Assembly (NCBI GenBank): GCA_021018815.1 | Contig: JAITYX010000003.1 | Location: 496,001-560,000 of the forward strand | Source: Talinum fruticosum | Lineage: Eukaryota; Streptophyta; Magnoliopsida; Caryophyllales; Talinaceae | Length of the DNA: 64,000 nucleotides | Direction of reading: 5' to 3' | Shown: positions 46,143-58,144 of the stretch, in pieces | How the letters are laid out: every line of letters begins with the position of its first letter | Numbering within the stretch: position 1 is the first letter of the stretch | Made by a program: the position numbers and the translations under genes | The notes under the pieces: generated by a model | Databases searched by the model: none | Told to the model about the DNA's origin: nothing | What the model saw: only the letters and a program-made list of their open reading frames with translations

Positions 46143-46575
46143 TGGGTTTCGAGTCTAAGTTTTCATTATTTTGTAACCCACTTAGAAACCATTTATAAAG
46201 CATAACATTCTTAAATGTTTTTCTGACCCACTCGGACACAACTCGGAACAATGACATGAGTAAATAATTCATTTAACGCTTTTATTCTAAGCACCGACTT
46301 GTTGTTTTAAGTGAAAATGAATTACTCGCGTTAATTCCACTTTATAAGTGAGTTTATTTATTGAGAATTATTTACTTGACCAAGTTTATGCATTATGATG
46401 TTTTATTCCTTCTAACTTGATCATTTTAAGGATTGACTCAAGATGGAATTTGAACCTAATGAATATTAGACTCGGAAAATTCCACTATTTTAAGATGAAG
46501 ATAATCAAGTGCTTAATTACTTTGAATTAATTATTATCTTTTCGTAATCTTGGACCAAAGTATTTTTATACTTTG
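46143..46575 (+). mobile_element. 5' LTR of element C, left piece
   Basis: It is homologous to about 7900-8310 of the element A LTR ('taagttttcatt', 'ggattgactcaagatggaatttg', 'cttggaccaaagtat'), broken to stay short here. It stops at CTTTG, where element B begins. Confidence 0.85.
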
Positions 46576-48175
46576 TGAAGACTCAAACTTTATACTTACA
46601 CTTTTCCGAGTTCCATCAAGGAATCGGGTATAAGACTTCATCTCTTATAGGGTTTTGATTTCAAGCCATTCCATGTGCCTTAGAAGCTTTTCTAAGTGCT
46701 ATAACATTTTCTCCGAGTGTTATAGAAACTATTATATATGTTTATGCGTGACTCGATCGACTCGGAAAGCATACTTGTACTTACCACTTCACACTCAATT
46801 CCGAGTCACTCAACGCTCGGATATATCGCATGCTCAAACACTTGGTTTTACGCAAATAAACTCGAGTCCGAGTTCATGTTACAGGAATTACATTGTTCCA
46901 AGTCGAGCATATTTAGTTTGAACTTTGTTTAGTCTAGATCAAGCTTGTTTACTCTAATCTTTTACTTTGACTTGATTATCTTCTAGATCGACTAAGATGG
47001 AATTTTGAGTTTCATGGATATTAGACTCGAGAAAATTCCATTCCTTTTCCGACTCGGATAACTAGTCACTTAATTATCTTAATTATGTTATTATCTCGTG
47101 TCTAATCTTGGACCAAAGTATTTTATACTTTGAGAACCAAATTGATTTACTTTTGTAGGTTATTCAAATGAGGTTATCCTAATTTTGAATTGCAAAAGTA
47201 ACCAACTTCAAAACGTCAAATCACCGAGTAGACAAGGCTTTTTCCACCTCCGACCTAGCCGCGAGACATCTGTGTCGGGGTTGTCTGTTTCCAAAGCTGG
47301 AAATCTGCAACACTAAGCTCAACGGTGGTTTCCACCTTATTTTTCAGGACACCATTAGTGATTTTGGGACTTCCAAAGGAGTCAAGAGCCGTTACCCAAC
47401 GTTCATATGTCAACGGATATTTTCCGAGTGACTCGGAAAATCCGAGTACAATGGTCACAAGGGACTTTTAGTCAGAAGATGGACACAATGGCTAAGCTGC
47501 TTGGTCATCTATAAATAGAAGCCAACTTCCAAGACTTGAAGATTGATGAACCAACTGTTAATACACATACTTGAGCAAAAGTCATTTTATTCATTCCCAA
47601 TCTTCTACTTACAACTCCAATTCCGTATTTATTATTTCTCCGAGTTGTAAGGTCTTGTACTCAGTTACAAACACTCTCTTTCTTACTCTCTAAGTAAGGT
47701 CCCTTGACTAAGTCTGTATGGGTTAACTCGGCTCGGTTGTCCCTAAGCTGTAAGGGTGATCTCGGTTAGGAAGTACTAGATCGAGATAGGGTAATTTACG
47801 AGTCTAGGAAAAACTTGTAAGGAGTTGTCTAAGGGAGCAACTCAGGTTGAGTCGATCTACTGAATTTTGTGGACTCAAAATAGTGGATTTGACTTCGTGC
47901 TTGGATTAGCACGGTCCGCGGTTTTGCCCCAGGAGAGTTTCCACGTACTTTCCGAGTTATTACTTTTATGAGGGCATTCTAGACTCGGACAGTTTCGAAG
48001 TCTCTGCTTAATTTGTTTCTTCACTCTTCACTGAATTCCGAGTTAGTAATTTTTGAGTTCATCCTTGACTCTTGATCACCTAAGATTCATATCTGTTTTC
48101 AATTTCAAGCAAATTTCATATTCACCCTATTCACCTCCCTCTAGGGTGACTTAGCCTCTCCCGAGCAAACCTTCA
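46576..48175 (+). mobile_element. 5' LTR of element B (1600 bp)
   Basis: TG...CA ends with TGAAG/CTTCA. The perfect palindrome is at 47420-47440 and TATA at 47509. PBS TGGTATTAGAGCC follows at 48178. Confidence 0.92.
47420..47440. promoter_or_regulatory. perfect 10-bp palindrome upstream of the LTR TATA
   Basis: Arms TTTTCCGAGT and ACTCGGAAAA flank a single G. The block is present in every copia LTR of the window (51957, 58996, 53001, 2061, 8581, 1201), decayed to different degrees and always 87-90 bp before the TATA box. The core GAGTGACTC contains a TGACTC word like bZIP (GCN4-type) sites. A regulatory role is inference. Confidence 0.6.
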
Positions 48176-48177
48176 AT

Positions 48178-48190
48178 TGGTATTAGAGCC
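48178..48190 (+). other. primer binding site of element B
   Basis: TGGTATTAGAGCC differs at one base from the plant copia tRNA-iMet PBS and is the best preserved in the window. Confidence 0.85.
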
Positions 48191-48236
48191 TAGCCTTTCA
48201 GAAAGGATATAACCATCCAAAGGTTTAAAGATCAAA

Positions 48237-49498
48237 TGGCTCATAACAACAGAGAGTTTGATGAAGGAAGGTCTTCCAGCTGATCTACCAAAGTTCAAAG
48301 GATCTAACTTCGTGCATTGGAAGAAACTCATGGAATGTTTCTGTCTGGATCACGACAAGGATGTCCGGAACATTATATAAGTAGGCAACTGCATTCCCAT
48401 GAAGACAGAAGAAACAAGACTCGTACCTAAGACAAAGGGCGAGTTCACTGCCGATGAAGCGAGAGAAGCTCGAAAGAATTTTAAGGCAATGAACATTCTG
48501 GTGTGCACCATTAACTTAGAAGAATACAATTGAGTGTCCGCTCGTGATACGGCCAAAGAAGTATGGGACACACTGGTCAACACTTATGAAGGCACAAGCC
48601 AAGTCGGACAACCCGAAGATAAGCCAATATCTTCATAAGTATGAGTTGTTCAAGATGGAGCCGGAAGAAAACATCACTTAGATGTTCATTCGCTTTACTT
48701 GAGATTACCAACAATCTCAAATCTCTGGGTAAAAGATTTCCCATGAGGAAATGTGCAGAAAGATACTCGAAGCCTATCTAAGAAAAGATGGGGTCCCAAA
48801 GTGACAGCTATCAAAGAGGCTCATAACTTGTCCGTACTAAAGCCTGACGAACTCATTGGGAAGCTTCTCACCCATGAGATCCACCTTGAAGAGGAGGATG
48901 CAGAGGTCGGCACCAAAAAGAACATTGCACTGAAAGCCTCAAAAACCAGAGAAGCCGATCCGAGTTCCTCTTACTCGGAAGAGGATCCCATGGCACTTAT
49001 CGCTAGAGGCTTCAAGAGAATGATGAAGCACAAAAGATGGGATAAGAAGCCAAGAGAAGAGTTCTATAAGAAAGACAAGAAGGATAGAAAAGGTAAAAAC
49101 TCTTCCCCTTCAAAGTTATCTTTGACTAAGAACTCTGGATGTTTTGAATGTGGCAGCAAGGAACACATAGTCAAGGATTGTCCCAAGAGAAAGAGGGACA
49201 GAAGAAAGAAAAAGGCTATGATGGCCACATGGAGTGACGAGGACTCATCGGAAGATGGCGAGGACTCGGATGACTCAAAGTGTCCGATGGTACTTTCCGA
49301 CTCGAAGTAGAAACAGAGTTAGACACGGATCAATCGGACAATGAGGAAGCAAATCCTCAAGAGGTAATTGAATACTTTCTGAAATTTTCCAAAGTTGATT
49401 TAGCTAAGTATGTTTTCACTTTGGAGGAGAAGTCCAATTCGACTCTTTTCATTTTCAAGAACAACTTGAGTCAATTCCTCTCGAGAGCATTTCTTTGA
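48237..49498 (+). pseudogene. gag of element B, frame broken in its first half
   Basis: The ATG at 48237 starts a gag that is interrupted by stops until about 48750. From 48753 to 49310 a 185-codon frame is open. It contains the zinc knuckle CX2CX4HX4C ('CFECGSKEHIVKDC', about 49139-49180), a Lys/Arg-rich flank, and an acidic Ser/Glu/Asp stretch ('WSDEDSSEDGEDSDDSK'). A long acidic and coiled-coil-like linker after the zinc knuckle fits the extended gag of Sirevirus-type elements. Confidence 0.85.
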
Positions 49499-49501
49499 AA
49501 A

Positions 49502-49921
49502 ATGAGCTGGAAAAACCGAGACTTACACTCGAGAGAACTCAAGACTAGTACTCAATCCAATGAGACTGAGTCTCGAGTTACTCGAAGAGAAAATGAGCAA
49601 CTAAAGCAAAAGCTCAACGAGTCTCAAGATATTGTTTTAAAGGTTACTCAAGGTCGGAAAAACCTTGATATGCTCCTAGGATCTCAATGTGTCTCCTTCG
49701 AAAAGAAGGTCTTGGTTTTAACAAAGAGGAGGAATCCAATTCCTACTCGAGCTTTTCAAAAGAATTCTAGAACTGTAAAGTTCGGGAAGGCTAAGCACGG
49801 TCCCATTTATAAAAATGAAAGGAGGACCGAGCCCGGACCAGCTTACAGGAGAAAATCATCTCCGTCGGTTTATAAGAGAAAAGCTTTTCAAAAGAAAGAG
49901 ACACGGACTCGAGTTCTCTAA
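49502..49921 (+). pseudogene. gag-protease linker of element B (coiled-coil-like)
   Basis: The reading frame has 'ENEQLKQKLNESQDIVLKV' with heptad-like spacing, then basic Ser/Lys/Arg-rich sequence. Equivalent DNA is at 54960-55443 (C) and 61020-61490 (D). It joins gag to the protease. Confidence 0.7.
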
Positions 49922-50057
49922 ATAGAAGACTCGAGGATCGGACCAAACCTAAAGTCATTCAAATGCGGGTTCCGAAAAACCTTTTTCCTCAAAAAGGACC
50001 ACGGTAAAGGGTGTTACTAGGTTCGTTAGAGGAAGTGAGAAGGGTTAGTTTGTTTTT

Positions 50058-50390
50058 GTTTTGCGGGCCGCTCGGAAAAGATCAAAAGGGCATTGGTACC
50101 TTGACGGTGCATGCTCACGCCACATGTTAGGAGATTCGGGACTCTTTTACGAGTTAGAAGAATACAAAGGAGGAAAAGTCACATTTGGAGACGATAGCAA
50201 AGGCAAGATAATTGGGATTGGCAAGATTAGAAAAGGAAGCAATCTGGTCAGCCCGAGTATACCTTGTCAAAGGGTTAAAGTACAACCTGTTGAGCATCTC
50301 TCAATTGTGTGATAAAGGTCAAGAGGTAAGATTCACTCGAGACCAATTGTTATATCTCCGATGTTGCTACCAAAGTGATCAAGCTCTCGG
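50058..50390 (+). pseudogene. copia protease of element B, active site altered
   Basis: It reads 'HWYLDGACSRHMLGDSGLF' where element D has 'WYLDSGCSCHMSGD'. The catalytic D-S-G is D-G-A here. 'KGGKVTFGDDSKGKIIGIGK' follows. A frameshift lies near 50290, and the continuing sequence 'YNLLSISQLCDKGQEVRFTR' is in the next frame. Confidence 0.82.
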
Positions 50391-51420
50391 GTAAGAGATC
50401 AGGTAACACTTATACTATTCCCCTTTCGACCCGAGGCGAGAATTTATCTTGTTTGAAAGCATCTCTTCATGATGATTCATGGACATGGCATCGTAGACTA
50501 GGTCATGTTAGCATGCATACCATTAAGAAATGGGCATCTCATGGTTTAGTCGGAGGATTGCCTAATTGTGCTTTTAAGAAAGATAAAATTTGTGAAGCTT
50601 GTACAAAAGGGAAACAAGTCGGATCATCTTTCAAATCTCTGAAGACAGTTTCCACATCCAAGGTGCTTGAAATGCTACATATGGACTTATGTGGTGAAAT
50701 CCCTATTAAAAGTCTTGGAGGTAAATCATATATACTTGTTATTGTTGATGATTACTCACGATTTGCCTGGCTATGTTTTCTTAAGCACAAAAATGAAGCA
50801 TTCAAAGAGTTCGAGCAAGCTTTGCAGAAAAATCCAAGTTGAGTCTCGGACTCGGATCCGAGAGAATTCAAGCCGACCATGGAAGGGAGTTCGACTACTC
50901 GGAATTCGTAGAGTTTTGTGACAAAAATGGCATCTCCCATAACTTCTCACCACCAAGAACTCCTCAACAAAATGGAGTAGTGGAGAGAAAGAACAGAACT
51001 CTAGAAGAAATAGCTAGGACAATGATGATTGAGCATAATCGCCCTACTATTTCCAGGGTCGAGGCGATAAATACAGACAAACTACACCTTGAACAGATGC
51101 CTCATCGGACCCATCCTGAAGAAAACACCGTACGAGCTCTACGAGAGGGAAGAAACCTAATATCTCATACTTCAAACCCTTTGGATGTAGGTGTTTTGTT
51201 CACAACAATGGTAAGGATCACCTGACCACGTTTGATGCTCGGTCGGATGAAGGTATTTTTACGGGTTACTCATCTCATAGTAAAGCGTATCGCATTTTTA
51301 ATAAGAAAACTAACAAAGTGGAAGAAAGCATCCACGTTGTGTTTGATGAGATTGAACAGGAAAAGCCAAGTGAACCATCATTCTCAAACTTAAAGCTCAG
51401 TAGAGATGATGATCGAGATG
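50375..51420 (+). pseudogene. copia integrase of element B
   Basis: The zinc-binding part is 'WHRRLGHVSMHTIKKW' with later 'ICEACTKGK'. The first catalytic Asp lies in 'LHMDLCGEIPIKS', the second in 'QADHGREFDYSEF' (after a frameshift at about 50840), and the Glu in 'NGVVERKNRTLEEIARTMM'. All three catalytic residues are still encoded. Further frameshifts occur near 51050-51200 before the C-terminal part ('SYSSHSKAYRIFNKKTNKVEE'-type, about 51260-51330). Confidence 0.88.
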
Positions 51421-51599
51421 AAAATGAGTCCATCAAGAATCAAATCCATGACACTTAAAATGAAGACACTCGGAACAAAGTGACTCGGAATGAGACAACT
51501 CAAGAACAAGCACAAAATGTTGAACAAGCTCACTCAGAACAAACCTCTGAAGATCAATCAATTCAGCCTACAGATCTGGTGAATTAGAGAACAGGTAGA

Positions 51600-51862
51600 G
51601 CATTCAATTATGCTTCTAGTCATCCACTAGAAAACATATTATCCGATATCAACAGTGGGGTGAGAACTCATTCCTCTCTTCGGAATTTATGTGCATTCAC
51701 TACATTCATTTCATTAACTCGAACCCAAAAATGCACTAGAGGCTCTAAATGAACGGGTAGAGGCCATGCAAGAGGAACTCAATTAATTCGAAAGAAACCA
51801 AGTCCGGACTCGACCAAACGACCTTCGACCACCCAGTCATAGTAACCAAATGGGTTTTCAAA
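51600..51862 (+). pseudogene. stub of RT of element B, fused to the 3' LTR
   Basis: It contains only the stretch before the RT core ('ASSHPLENILSDINSGVRT' and a broken 'VEAMQEEL..'). It runs into LTR sequence after 'accaaatgggttttcaaac'. This marks the left edge of the deletion. Confidence 0.8.
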
Positions 51863-52714
51863 CGAGGTTATCCTTATTTTTCAGGACACCACTAGTGATT
51901 TTGGGACTTCCAAAGGAGTCAAGAGCCGTTGCCCAACGTTCATATGTCAACAGGTATTTTCCGAGCGACTCGGAAAATCCATTATAACGGTCACAAGGGA
52001 CTTTTAGTCGGAAGATGGACACAACGGCTAAGGCTGCTTGGTCATCTATAAATAGAAGCCAACTTCCAAGACTTGAAGATTGCTGAACCAACTGTTAATA
52101 CACATACTTGAGCAAAAGTTATTGTATTCATTCCCAATCTTTCTACTTACAACTCCAATTCGTAGTTATTATTTCTCCGAGTTGTAAGGTCTTGTACTCG
52201 ATTACAAACACTCTCTTTCTTACTCTCTAAGTAAGGTCCCTTGACCGAGCTGTATGGGTTAACTCGGCTCGGTTGTCCCTAACTCTAAGTGTGATCTCGG
52301 TTAGGAAGTACTAGATCGAGATAAGGTAATTTCGAGTCTAGGAAAAACTTGTAAGGAGTTGTCTAAGGGAGCAACTCGGGTTGAGTCGATCTACTGAATA
52401 TTGTGGACTCAAATAAGTGGATTTGACTTCGTGCTTGGATTAGCACGGTCCGCGGTTTTTGCCCCAGGAGAGTTTCCACGTACTTTCCGAGTTATTACTT
52501 TTCCGAGTGCATTCTAGACTCGAGACAGTTTCGAAGTGCTTGCTTAATTTGTTTCTTCACTCTTCATTGAATTCCGAGTTAGTAATTTTACGAGTTCATC
52601 CTTGACTCTCGATCACCTCGGATTCATATCTGTTTTAAATTTCAAGAAAACTTCATATTCACCTTATTCACCTCCCCTCTAGGGTGACTTAGCCTCTCTC
52701 AGAGCAAACCTTCA
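51863..52714 (+). mobile_element. 3' LTR of element B, 5'-truncated with internal deletion
   Basis: It starts 'gaggttatcctta' and jumps to 'tttttcaggacacca', skipping about 150 bp present in the 5' LTR (47180-47337). From there to 52714 it is nearly the same as the 5' LTR. TATA lies at 52046. Confidence 0.88.
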
Positions 52715-53661
52715 CTTTGAGTACAACTTTCATTTGCTTTTGCAGAGTTGATTAAACAAGCTTAATCTATATTTAAAATGCAAAAGCGTACGATTTCGAG
52801 CCGTTAAACACCAGCAGATAGAAATAAACTATTTCCGGACATGGCTGAGACACCGTATTAGGGTTGTTTGTTTTCAAATTTGGTAAACTTCAACTTTGTG
52901 CCCAACGGTTGTTTCCACCACAGATTTCAATCACAACCAAAGGGATGGACCACTTTTTGAGCCAAGGACCACCACACAACGCTCACATCTCAATGGATCC
53001 TTTTATGAGTGACTCGGACTAGCCGTTTCAACGGCTATTGAAGGTCACCAGTCTAGAACAAGTCATAACAGTCATTTTGCCCTGCTTGTGTATATATAGA
53101 AGCCATTCCATAAGACTTGAAGATTGCTTGAACACATTGCTTAACAGTTACTTAGTGCATTCTTACTCAATCTTCGACTTACAACTCCAAATTTGTATTT
53201 CTTACTTTACGAGTTGTAAAGAAAGTCTTGTAATCACTTCTACTCTTTCTACTTTCTTTTAAGTCCCTTGACTGAGTTGTAAGGGTTAATTCAACTCGGT
53301 TGTCCCCGATTGTAAAGGTTATCTTAGTTAGGAAGTACTAGATCACATAAAGGAACTTTTGAGTCTAGGAAAACTGGTAAGGGAATTATCTAAGGGAGCA
53401 ATTCAGTAAAGAGTCAGTCCTTGTATTGTGGATTAAATTAGTGGATTTGACTCGGTGCTTGGACTAGCACTATCCATGGTTTTCTACCCCATGAGGGTTT
53501 CCATGTAGTTCTTTGTGTATTTCACTTTTTGAGTCCAATCTAGACTCGGAATTTGTTTCTAAGTTAGTTTTGTGCAAAATAGTTTGAAACTTCTAAAAAT
53601 TCTTCCATCACCCTATTGACCCCCTCTAGGGTGACTTAATCTCTCCAAGACCAAACCTTCA
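52715..53661 (+). mobile_element. 5' LTR of element C, right piece
   Basis: It begins with the duplicated CTTTG and continues the LTR sequence interrupted at 46575 ('agtacaactttcatttgctt'). The palindrome relic is at 53001, a TATATATAG at about 53091, and the end ACCTTCA at 53661. Confidence 0.9.
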
Positions 53662-53720
53662 ATTGGTATCGAGCCTAGCCTTTTAATAGGATCTCACAAT
53701 CTAAAGGTCTAAAGATTAGA

Positions 53721-54775
53721 TGGCTCGAGAAGAATAGAGTGTTTGATGAAGGAAGATCATCCACCGGACCACCCATGTTCAAGGGATCAAACTTTGCACA
53801 CTGGAAGAAGATGATGGAATGCTTCCTCCAGGACTGTGATGAGGATGTCTGGAATATCATTAAGAATGGGAACTACATTCCTATAAAGATGGAAGGAGCA
53901 AGAGCTGTGCCCAAAGAAAAGTCGAGCACACTACTGAAGAGAATGAAAAGTTCAAGAAGAACTTCAAAGCCATGAATACTCGATGTTCGATATCAGCTTA
54001 GCAGAATACAACAGAGTGTCAGCCTATGACACAGCCAAAGAGGTATGGGATACATTGGTCAACACCTATGAAGGAATTAGCCAAGTGAAGCGAGGCAAAG
54101 ATAAGCCAATACCTTCACAAGTATGAGTTGTTCATAATGGAGCTCGAGGAGAACATCACTCGGATGTACATCCGGTTCACCGAGATTACCAACAATCTCA
54201 AATCTCTAGGTAGACAGATCTCTCATGAAGAAATGGTCAGAAAAATTCTAAGAAGTCCGGCAAAGAGAAAATGGGGTCCTAAGGTGACAACAATCGAAGA
54301 AGCTCCAGATCTCTCTCAATTGAAGCCGGATGAACTCATTGGGAAGCTACTCACTTATGAGTTGCACATAGAAGAAGAGGATATTGAGGTTAGCACCAAA
54401 AAGAACATTACACTTAAGAATTCAGAAAGTAGATGACAAAATCCGAGCTCCTCGGATTAAGAAGAGGATACCATGACACTCATTACCCAAGGCTTCAAAA
54501 AGATGATGGAGTACAAATGTGGCAAAAAGGTCAAAGGAGGAGTTCAACAAGAAAGACAAGAAAGGTAAATAATCATCGCTTCTAAATTGTCTTTAACTAA
54601 GAACTCTAACTGTTTTGAGTGTAGCAGTAAGGAGCACATAATCAAGGGCTATCCAAAGAGAAAGAAGGAGAGAAAGAAGAAAAAGGCTATGGTGGCTACC
54701 TGGAGCGATGATGACTCCTTTGAAGATGATGATTTTGATGACTCAAAGTGTCTAATGGCACTAACAAACTCATAA
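53721..54775 (+). pseudogene. gag of element C
   Basis: Broken frames: 53739-53975 ('FKGSNFAHWKKMMECFLQD', then 'DVWNIIKNGNYIP'), 54128-54436 ('RFTEITNNLKSLGR', 'WGPKVTTIEEAPDLSQLKPD') and 54587-54775. The zinc knuckle is 'CFECSSKEHIIKGY': the last Cys is Tyr, so metal binding is lost. An acidic tail follows. A stop directly after MAREE near the start prevents translation from the first ATG. Confidence 0.85.
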
Positions 54776-54779
54776 GTTG

Positions 54780-55780
54780 AATTCGAGTCGGACAATGACA
54801 ACTAAAATGTTAAGGAAACAAGTCCTCGGGAGGTAATTGCCGGATATATCTTTACTTTGGAAGAAAAATCCAATTTTGATTCTTCGATTTCAAAGAACAA
54901 ATTGAGTCTCTCACTACCGAGAGTACTTGTTATGAAAAATGAGTTAGAAAACTTGAGATAAAATTTGAAAGTACTTGAGACCAGTGCTCAAGATAATGAG
55001 ACCGAGTCCGAGTGCTCGAAAAGAGAATGAGCAAGCTGAAATAGAAGCTCAAAGAGTCTCAAGAGTTGGTTTTAAAACTCACTTAAGGTCGAAAAACCTT
55101 GATCTTTTACTTGGCTCTCAGTGTGTCTCATTTAGAAAAGAAGGTCTTGGTTACAATGATGAAGAGAAGGATAACTCTTATAACAATCTTTTCAAAATCG
55201 ATTCCAGAACCGTTAAGTTCGGGAAGGCCGAGCGTGGTTCTATTCACTCACATGGAAAAGGGACCGAGTACGGACCAGTTTAAAGGAAAAAGCCTTCTCA
55301 ACCTGTTTACAAAAAGAAAGTTTTTCAAAGAAAAGAGACACAAACTCAATTTTCTAAAAGGAAGACTTAAAATCAGACCAAACCCAAAATTATTTAAATC
55401 TAAGTTCCTAAAAATACTCTTCCTCAAAGAAAGACCACAGTAAAGACAGTTTCGGGTTTGTGAGAGGAAGTGAGAAGGGTTAGTTTGTTTCTATTTTGCA
55501 AGTGACTTAGAAACGAAAGGGTCAACGATACTTAGAATGTGGCTGCTCACTCCATATGTCTAGAGACTCAAAAATCTTCTCTAAGCTAGAAGATATGAAG
55601 GGAGGAAAAGTCACATTTGGAGACAATAGAAAAGGTAAGATAATTGGAATTGGCAAGATTGGTTAAGGAGACAACTCAATCAGTCCAGTCTACCTTATTA
55701 AAGGGCTCAAGTAAAATCTCTTGAGCATATCTCAGCTATATAACAAAGCTCAAGAGGTAAGATTCACTTAGACGAACTGC
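54780..55780 (+). pseudogene. gag-pol linker and protease of element C
   Basis: The linker shows the same order as in B (acidic part, coiled-coil-like part, basic part ending near 55443). The protease is at about 55510-55770. Its active-site region reads 'YLECGCSLHMSRDS', so D-S-G has become E-C-G. 'GGKVTFGDN.KGKIIGIGKIG' follows and then a stop. Confidence 0.75.
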
Positions 55781-55787
55781 TTCATTT

Positions 55788-56874
55788 ATGATGCAATCAC
55801 GAAAGAGACAAAGCTATCAGTGTCCGAGGTCGGATAACACTTATACCATTCCTCTCTCATATTGTAGTCAGAATTTATCATGTTTTAAAACATCTTTAAA
55901 TGATGATTCATGGACATGGCATCATACACTAAGTTATATTAACATACATACCATCGAGAAACTTGCATCTCATGGATTAGTTAGGGGTTTACCTAAGTGT
56001 GCATTTAAGAAAGATAAAATTTGTGAAAAATGCACTAAAGGAAAGCAAGTCAGATCATCTTTCAAACCACTCAAAACTGTGTCTACATCCAAAGTACTTG
56101 AATTGGTTCATATGGATTTGTGTGGTGAAATTCCTATGAAAAGCTTCGGACGTAAATCGTATGTGCTAGTTATTGTTGATAATTATTCACGATTTACTTG
56201 GGTGTGTTTTCTGAAGAACAAGAATGAAGCCTTCAAAGAGTTCACTAAGATCTACAAGAAAATTTATGTGGAGTTTGAGATAATTCGAACCGACCATCGA
56301 AGGGAGTTCGATTACTCAAAACTTGAAGACTTTTGTGACAAGAATGACATCTACCACAACTTCTCACCACCAAGAACTCCTCAATAGAATGAAGTAGTGG
56401 AGAGAAAAAATGGAACACTTAAACAAATAGCAAGGACAATAATGATTGAAAATGATTTACCTTACTATTTATGGGCTAAGGTAGTCAACACGACAAACTA
56501 TACACTCAACGGATGCCTCATCGGACCGATTATGAAGAAGACACCCTATGAATTGTACAAGGGAAAGATGCCCAATATCTCCTACTATTAAGTTTGATGA
56601 GAAAATGATTTACCTTACTATTTAAGGACAATAATGTATATGCTATTTGGATAACAATGGTAAGAAACATCCGATTAAGTTTGATGCAGGGATAGATGAA
56701 GGCATATTTCTAGGTTACTCATCTCATAGTAAAGCTTATAGAGTTTTTAACAAAAGAACTAACAAAGTGGAAGAAAGCATCCACGTTATCTTTGATGTGA
56801 TTGACCATGGCAGGACAAGTGAATCAATATTTTCGGATCTCAAGCTCAATAGAGATGAAGATGATATTGCTTGA
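55788..56874 (+). pseudogene. copia integrase of element C
   Basis: The frame 55788-56387 carries 'WTWHHTLSYINIHTIEKL', 'KDKICEKCTKGK', 'VHMDLCGEIPMKSFG' (first Asp) and 'RTDHRREFDYSK' (second Asp). It stops at a CAA-to-TAG change just before the catalytic Glu segment 'VVERKNGTLKQIARTIM' (56397-56591). The C-terminal piece 'DEGIFLGYSSHSKAYRVFNK' is at 56692-56751. Confidence 0.9.
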
Positions 56875-57085
56875 AGTTGAGCTCGGAATCGGTCAAAACA
56901 AAAGAACTGAGGCAACTCACATTGAGCCAACTCATAATGAAGTGACTCGGAATGAACAAGTTCAAGAGCCAACTCAAATGTTGAAGAACATGCCAATGCA
57001 GAAGTTCAACAAGAGCAACCAATTGAAGATCAACCTATTCAACCAACAAACTTAGTAAACTAGAGGATAGGTAGAGCTTTCAAAT

Positions 57086-58144
57086 ATGCATCAAGTCACC
57101 CACTCGAGAATATACTTTCCGATATCAACAGAACCTAAAAATGCACTAGAAGCCTTAACCGAACTTGAATGGGTAGAGGCCATGCAAGAGGAACTAAATC
57201 AATTTGAAAGAAACCAAGTATGGACTTTGACCAAACGTCCTTCCGACCACCCAGTAATTGGAACCAAATTGGTTTTCAAGAACAAACCAGATGAGGGAAG
57301 GTTAGTAGTTGGAAATAAGGCCAGATTAGCTACTCAAGGGTATAACCAAGAAGAGGGAATTTATTGTGGGGAAACCTATGCACTTGTTGCTAGGATTGAG
57401 GCAATTAAAATTCTTTTAGCATTTGCATCTAGCATGAACATCAAGCTTTATCAAATGGATGTTAAATGTGCATTTCTTAATGGTTATATTCAAGAAGTTT
57501 ATGTTGAGAAACTCCTGGATTTGAAAACACTCAATTTCCCAATCATGTTTTCAAGTTGCAAAAAGATTTATATGATCCGAAACAAGCTCCCGGAGGTTGG
57601 TATGAAAGACTAAGCATTTTCTTGGTTAAAAATGATTTCAAAAGAGGTCAGATTGACAAAACTCTTTTCACAAAAACCAAGGGGAATGATTTTCTTTTCA
57701 TTCATATCTATGTTGATTATATTATTTTTGGAGCTACTAATGAAACTCTATGCGAAGAGTTTTCCGAGTTAATGAGACAGGAGTTCCAAATGAGCATGAT
57801 GGGAGAACTCAATTTCTTCCTTGGATCGCAAATCAAGCAAGAAATGGATAGCATTCAATATCTATAAATCAAAATACACCAAGGAGTTATTGAAAAAGTA
57901 CAAGCTACAAGATGTGAAACATGCAGCAACACCTATGAGTAGCGAGTTTAAAACTGGACTCATATGAGAAAGGTAAAGTTGCGAGATAAGAAAATCTATA
58001 GAAGTATGATCGGATCTCTACTTTATCTCACATCTACTAGGCCGGATATCATTTTTAGTGTTTTCCTTTGTACAAGATTTCAAGCAAATCCTAAGGAATC
58101 ACATCTCACTGCGGTGAAGAGATCCTTTAGATATCTTGCAGGGA
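57086..58144 (+). pseudogene. copia RT and start of RNase H of element C, cut by element D
   Basis: Motifs: 'EWVEAMQEELNQFERNQV', 'LATQGYNQEEGIYCGETY', 'YQMDVKCAFLNGYIQEVYV', and the catalytic box reads YVDYIIFG instead of YVDD (57708-57731). Frameshifts occur at about 57560-57610 and 57850. The final part, 57964-58144, gives 'MIGSLLYLTSTRPDIIFSV' and stops at 'RYLAG' where the LTR of D begins. Confidence 0.9.

Larger units (their letters stand above)
46576..52714 (+). mobile_element. copia element B, inserted in the LTR of C (TSD CTTTG)
   Basis: It starts TGAAGACTC and ends ACCTTCA, and is flanked by CTTTG at 46571-46575 and 52715-52719. The 5' LTR is 46576-48175 (1600 bp). The internal part has gag, protease and integrase. 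At about 51862 the start of RT is fused to the second half of the 3' LTR (51863-52714). RT, RNase H, post-pol region, PPT and about half of the 3' LTR are deleted. The two LTRs are very similar over the shared part, so the insertion is fairly recent. Confidence 0.92.
46143..58144 (+). mobile_element. copia element C (host of B and D; 3' part outside the window)
   Basis: The 5' LTR is in two pieces: 46143-46575, lacking about 130 bp at the start, and 52720-53661. They are separated by element B and a 5-bp duplication. PBS at 53664, then gag, protease, integrase and RT, and the start of the RNase H region, which is cut at 58144 by element D. Stops occur throughout. It retains the most complete gag-to-RT order of the copia copies here. 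Confidence 0.85.
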
